Assembly (NCBI GenBank): GCA_022774865.1
Contig: JALFLH010000020.1
Coordinates: 1-64,000, forward strand
DNA from: Clostridiales bacterium
Lineage (GTDB): Bacteria; Bacillota; Clostridia; Oscillospirales; Oscillospiraceae
DNA: 64,000 bases
Reading direction: 5' to 3'
The number at the start of each line of letters is the position of its first letter. Position 1 is the first letter of the stretch. Below, piece by piece: positions 60,755 to 64,000 of the stretch. The notes beneath the pieces were generated by a model that saw nothing but the letters and a program-made list of their open reading frames with translations, did no database searches and had not been told where the DNA came from. The translations under genes and the position numbers were made by a program.

Positions 60755-61762
60755 CTATGGTTGATAAAATTCGCTGAGGCTGCGGCGGATTTTGCCGCTG
60801 TAGCCCGTCACGCCGCGGGCTTCCAGCATGGAGCGCACCACCGCTTCCTCCGTGGCCTCAGCCGCCGCCCGGAAGGCGCAGTCGATCTGAGATTCGGGAA
60901 TACAGCGCAGATTCCATATGCCGTCGTCCTCCGGAATCCGGTTGGCCGTGGAAAAGCCAACCATCACCTCGCCACTTCCGTGGCCGGTGAAGCTGCCCAG
61001 CCTGGCAAGTCCAACGGCGCACCGGCGGATAATCCGGCCGAGCTGGCGGGAGGTGACGGGCAGATCCGTTCCCACAATCATGATGCAGCTTCCCAGATCC
61101 GGCGCATCCGCGTGAATGCGTTCCTCGATGGCAGCGCCCACGTTCCGTCCGCCAATGGTCAGATCGTGCAGACAGCCGTGGTTGGTCAGCACCAGCACGC
61201 CCAGCGTAAACCGTTCCCCGCCGATTTCCACAATCCGGGAGGAAGAACCAATGCCGCCCTTGAGATCATGGCAGGTCATGCCCTTGCCCGCGCCCACATC
61301 ACCCAGCGCGAAATCCGCCGACGCGTTTTCGATGGCCGCGAAAACCTCCTCCTGCCCAACCGCCCGGTGGCGGATGTCGTTGAGGGAGGCGTCGTTGCAT
61401 TCGCAGACCACCGGATTGACCGAGGAAATGGCATAGCCGCCTGCCTCGGCCTGCCGGCACATATATTCCACCATGGCATCATGCACCAGTCCCACGTTCA
61501 GAGTGTTGGTCAGGGCAATGGGGGTTTCCAGCGTGCCCAGCTCTTCCATCTGCATCAGCCCCGTCGTTTTGCCGAAGCCGTTGAGCACATGGCAGGCGGC
61601 AACCATTTTCTGCCGGAAAATATCGTCACCGCAGGGCAGAATCACGGTGACGCCGGTCTTGTGCCGTGCGTCGTCCACGGTGCAGTGCCCCACCCGCACG
61701 CCCGGTACGTCCGTGATGGCATTGCGCGTCCCATGCTCCATTTGTCCGATGTTCAGATTCAT
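60755..61762 (-). CDS. P1-family aminopeptidase (DmpA/L-aminopeptidase D-esterase)
   Basis: A 335-residue Ntn-like peptidase. It has DVPGVRVGHCTVDD near the start, HVLNGFGKTTGLMQ, and a maturation-site region KGGIGSSSRIV, where Ser would be the catalytic nucleophile after self-cleavage. It removes N-terminal amino acids or hydrolyses D-amino-acid esters. GGAGGAAC precedes the start. It follows the penicillin-binding gene on the same strand, after a terminator. Confidence 0.9.
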   Translation of the reverse strand: MNLNIGQMEHGTRNAITDVPGVRVGHCTVDDARHKTGVTVILPCGDDIFRQKMVAACHVLNGFGKTTGLMQMEELGTLETPIALTNTLNVGLVHDAMVEYMCRQAEAGGYAISSVNPVVCECNDASLNDIRHRAVGQEEVFAAIENASADFALGDVGAGKGMTCHDLKGGIGSSSRIVEIGGERFTLGVLVLTNHGCLHDLTIGGRNVGAAIEERIHADAPDLGSCIMIVGTDLPVTSRQLGRIIRRCAVGLARLGSFTGHGSGEVMVGFSTANRIPEDDGIWNLRCIPESQIDCAFRAAAEATEEAVVRSMLEARGVTGYSGKIRRSLSEFYQP

Positions 61763-61798
61763 GATCGTTCCTCCTGTCGATCCTGTATGATATGTAAA

Positions 61799-61832
61799 AC
61801 GGAAAAGCAGGCGCCGCGGTCACGGCGCCTGC
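61799..61832 (-). terminator. Terminator of the penicillin-binding gene
   Basis: GCAGGCGCCG and CGGCGCCTGC form the stem (61807-61832). On the minus strand it is followed by TTTTCCGTTTT. Confidence 0.85.
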
Positions 61833-61845
61833 AGAAAGAAGCGGC

Positions 61846-63972
61846 TCAGTTGAGCTTGTTCTCATAAGTGATTACTTCACCCACATCATCCGTGCTGAAA
61901 TAGTATTCCAGAATGGCTTTTGCGACCTGACCCAGCGTGGAACCGTGGGCGGCCTTCTCGCCGTGGACGGCAATGGCAATGACCGGATCATCGGCGGGGG
62001 CAAAGCAGACAAAGTAGCCGTCATCGGAACCCAGACGGCCGGTCTGGGCGGTACCGGTCTTGGCGCAGACTTTGACGGGCAGTCCCGACATGGTTTTCCG
62101 GGCAGTACCCTGGCTTCCGGAGATAACCGCCTCCATACCCTCTTTATAGGCACGGATGATGGAGTCGGACAGATCCATGGTGCTGACGATTTCCGGCTGG
62201 TTTTCCTTCACCAGCTTGGTGTAGTCGGCGGAAACGACCCGGTTCAGGAAGGTTGCCTTCATGCGGGTGCCGTTGTTTGCCAGTGTGGCGGCATAGACGC
62301 ACTCCTGCATGGGGGTGAACATATTCGTGGCCTGGCCGATGCTGGCCTGAATCAGGTCGCCGCGGTAAAATTTTTTTTCCTGACCGGTGTGGGTGGCCGC
62401 CTTGGACTCCTCGTTGGCCCGGTAACCGGCTTTCTCGTACAACTCCACGCCGGTCGGCTCGCCCAGACCCAGCGCCTTGGCCGTGTCGTCCAGATAGCTC
62501 AGCGCGGTTTTCAGCCCGTACTGCTTGGTCATCCGGTAGGCCAGCTCGTAGAAGAAATAGTTGCAGGAAACCTCCAGCGCCTCAGTGCTGGTGATGTTTC
62601 CGTGGGTAGAGGCACCATGGCTGTTGCTGTAGCGCAGGCACTTGGGCGTAAAACCCTCATAGCCCTCCTTGATAAAGATGCCTTCATCGTAGATTTCTTC
62701 GCCGTACTGATAGACACCGGCCCGCATACCGGCAATCAGTGTGCACATTTTATAGGTGGAGCCGGGGTAGTAGGTGCCCATCAGCGCGCGGTTGAACAGA
62801 GGGTCGAAATCCTGCTCCAGAATTTCCTCGTACTTTTCGTTGTAGGTCATGGGATCGTAAGTGGGGTAGGAGGCGCAGGCCAGCACGTCGCCGGTCTTGA
62901 CCTCCATGGCGACCACGGAGGCGCCTTCCACGTCCTCACCCTTGGAATCGGAGGTGTTGCTGTCGGGATCCTTCAGAAAGGCGATGCAGTCGGACAGCGC
63001 ATCCTCCGCCACCATCTGAAGGTTGATGTCGATGGTGGTTTCCACGTTGCAGCCCGCTTTCGGCTCCTGACCCTCGTAATACTCCTGGGAGATGATGGTG
63101 CCGTTCTTATCGACCACGTCCTTGCGCAGACCGTCCACGCCGTGGAGGTATTGCTCAAAGGCGGACTCAAAGCCGGACTGGCCGACCTGAGCGTCCATGT
63201 AGTATTTTTCGCCGGTGCCGTTCTCGTATGCCTCTTTTACCGCCGCCCACTGGCTGTCGGTCATAGCGCCCATGGTGCCCAGAATGTGGGCGGCGTAGTG
63301 GGTGTAGTATTCCCGGACGGTGGAGGACTCGACCATCAGGCCGGGGATATTCAGCTCGAGCAGTGCGGACAGATCCGCGTCGGACACGTCCTCAATGAAG
63401 GTGAAGGTGGGCAGATTCGCCACGCCCCGCAGGTCGAATTCATACCGCAGCCCAATGACGGCGCGAGCTTCCGCGTCTGTCCATTCGCCGGGAATTTTAT
63501 AGCGCCCCCGCAGCCGCTCCATCAACAGCGGGGCGGTGATATCCGAGTCGATCCCCGCGTCCAGCAGGTAATCCTGAAAATAGCCCTGCCAGGCGGTGGT
63601 ATAGTCGTCCAGCGTGTATTCATAGGGACGATCCTTTGTCATCGGGAAATGGTCGATATACTCGATGCCCAGTTCCCAGCACTTGTGAATCAGCTTATAC
63701 AGGTGGGTGTTGGTGCCGGTGGCGGACTTGATGACATCGTGGTTGATGACCAGATCATAGCTGGCCCGGTTGCCCACCAGCACATTGCCGTTGCGGTCCA
63801 GAATGTCGCCCCGAGCCGCCTTGACACGGGTCTGGGAGACAAATTTGACGGTGTTGTCCTTGCCGGAGGCCTCAATTACCTGCAGCTTGAACAGCCGGAC
63901 GCTGAAAAAGGACAGAATCAGCACAAAAAACAAAATGATGGCAATCGCGCGGTTGCGGCTTATTCTTTCCAT
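61846..63972 (-). CDS. mrdA: Penicillin-binding protein 2 (elongasome transpeptidase)
   Basis: A 708-residue class B penicillin-binding protein. One membrane helix at residues 8-28 is followed by the dimerisation domain and the transpeptidase domain with SxxK in PGSTYKMC, SxN in VSCNYFF and KTG in CAKTGTAQTG. It cross-links peptidoglycan for side-wall growth. Its partner genes (rodA, mreBCD) would be expected upstream, outside the window. Confidence 0.92.
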   Translation of the reverse strand: MERISRNRAIAIILFFVLILSFFSVRLFKLQVIEASGKDNTVKFVSQTRVKAARGDILDRNGNVLVGNRASYDLVINHDVIKSATGTNTHLYKLIHKCWELGIEYIDHFPMTKDRPYEYTLDDYTTAWQGYFQDYLLDAGIDSDITAPLLMERLRGRYKIPGEWTDAEARAVIGLRYEFDLRGVANLPTFTFIEDVSDADLSALLELNIPGLMVESSTVREYYTHYAAHILGTMGAMTDSQWAAVKEAYENGTGEKYYMDAQVGQSGFESAFEQYLHGVDGLRKDVVDKNGTIISQEYYEGQEPKAGCNVETTIDINLQMVAEDALSDCIAFLKDPDSNTSDSKGEDVEGASVVAMEVKTGDVLACASYPTYDPMTYNEKYEEILEQDFDPLFNRALMGTYYPGSTYKMCTLIAGMRAGVYQYGEEIYDEGIFIKEGYEGFTPKCLRYSNSHGASTHGNITSTEALEVSCNYFFYELAYRMTKQYGLKTALSYLDDTAKALGLGEPTGVELYEKAGYRANEESKAATHTGQEKKFYRGDLIQASIGQATNMFTPMQECVYAATLANNGTRMKATFLNRVVSADYTKLVKENQPEIVSTMDLSDSIIRAYKEGMEAVISGSQGTARKTMSGLPVKVCAKTGTAQTGRLGSDDGYFVCFAPADDPVIAIAVHGEKAAHGSTLGQVAKAILEYYFSTDDVGEVITYENKLN

Positions 63973-64000
63973 GAATCTCCTCCTATTTTACCGATGGCGC

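Overview
The window reads as a chromosomal segment from an anaerobic, spore-forming Firmicute of the Clostridia, most like the Oscillospiraceae of the gut. The evidence is a SpoIVB-type protease, Gram-positive style GGAGG ribosome sites, consensus TTGNNN-17-TATAAT promoters, a NifS/NifU/Rrf2 Fe-S module, a NiCo riboswitch and many sugar-utilisation genes. Most of the window is GC-rich. The first ~8.8 kb is visibly AT-richer and looks like acquired DNA. This family-level assignment is inference.

Layout. 1-8.8 kb is a defence island. It holds repeats resembling an IS21-family end, a brxC/pglY gene missing its 5' half (Walker B kept, Walker A absent), pglZ, brxL, a four-Cys small protein, a cysteine desulfurase, then an unknown protein and an XRE repressor on the other strand. 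The order brxC-pglZ-brxL without pglX is that of type 4 BREX, whose hallmark gene brxP (PAPS-reductase-like) is not in the window. The island stops at the 3' end of an initiator tRNA-fMet. 9.1-13 kb is a leftward group: a membrane 4Fe-4S protein, two small unrecognised ORFs (one frameshifted) and a Cys-rich protein, plus a separate SpoIVB protease. 13-15.8 kb holds free-Met-R-SO reductase and an Fe-S assembly operon (cysteine desulfurase, IscU, IscR-like) behind a strong promoter with a palindromic operator. 15.8-22.7 kb carries DUF975, XRE-TPR, CapA, alanine racemase, PAP2 and DUF3786 genes and two abutting tRNAs (Gln, Val).

22.9-31.2 kb is a rare-sugar locus: two zinc dehydrogenases, a convincing D-allulose 3-epimerase, an FAD oxidoreductase, a PfkB kinase, a ROK regulator and an SGNH hydrolase. 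31.2-41.5 kb includes an ArAE-type exporter with an apparent ATC start, a NiCo riboswitch in front of a CDF metal exporter, ApbE, a GPH-type symporter with an M20 peptidase, a GNAT enzyme, a response-regulator receiver fused to BspA-type leucine-rich repeats, and an arsenic-type operon. 41.6-51.2 kb is a GntR-controlled sugar operon: ABC transporter, two SIS-domain isomerases, a BadF/NagK-like kinase, a glycoside hydrolase and an MBL hydrolase. Two near-identical GntR operators flank the regulator. 51.4-57.8 kb encodes the whole aspartate-to-threonine pathway, divergently arranged. The rest holds AlaX, a nucleotidyltransferase-like protein, a small Cys protein, a P1 peptidase and penicillin-binding protein 2.

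Best leads: the truncated type 4 BREX coupled to a dedicated sulfur-donor enzyme; the receiver-LRR chimera; the NiCo riboswitch; the ATC start; the twin-SIS sugar operon with its paired operators; and the allulose locus. I saw no rRNA, CRISPR array or prophage.
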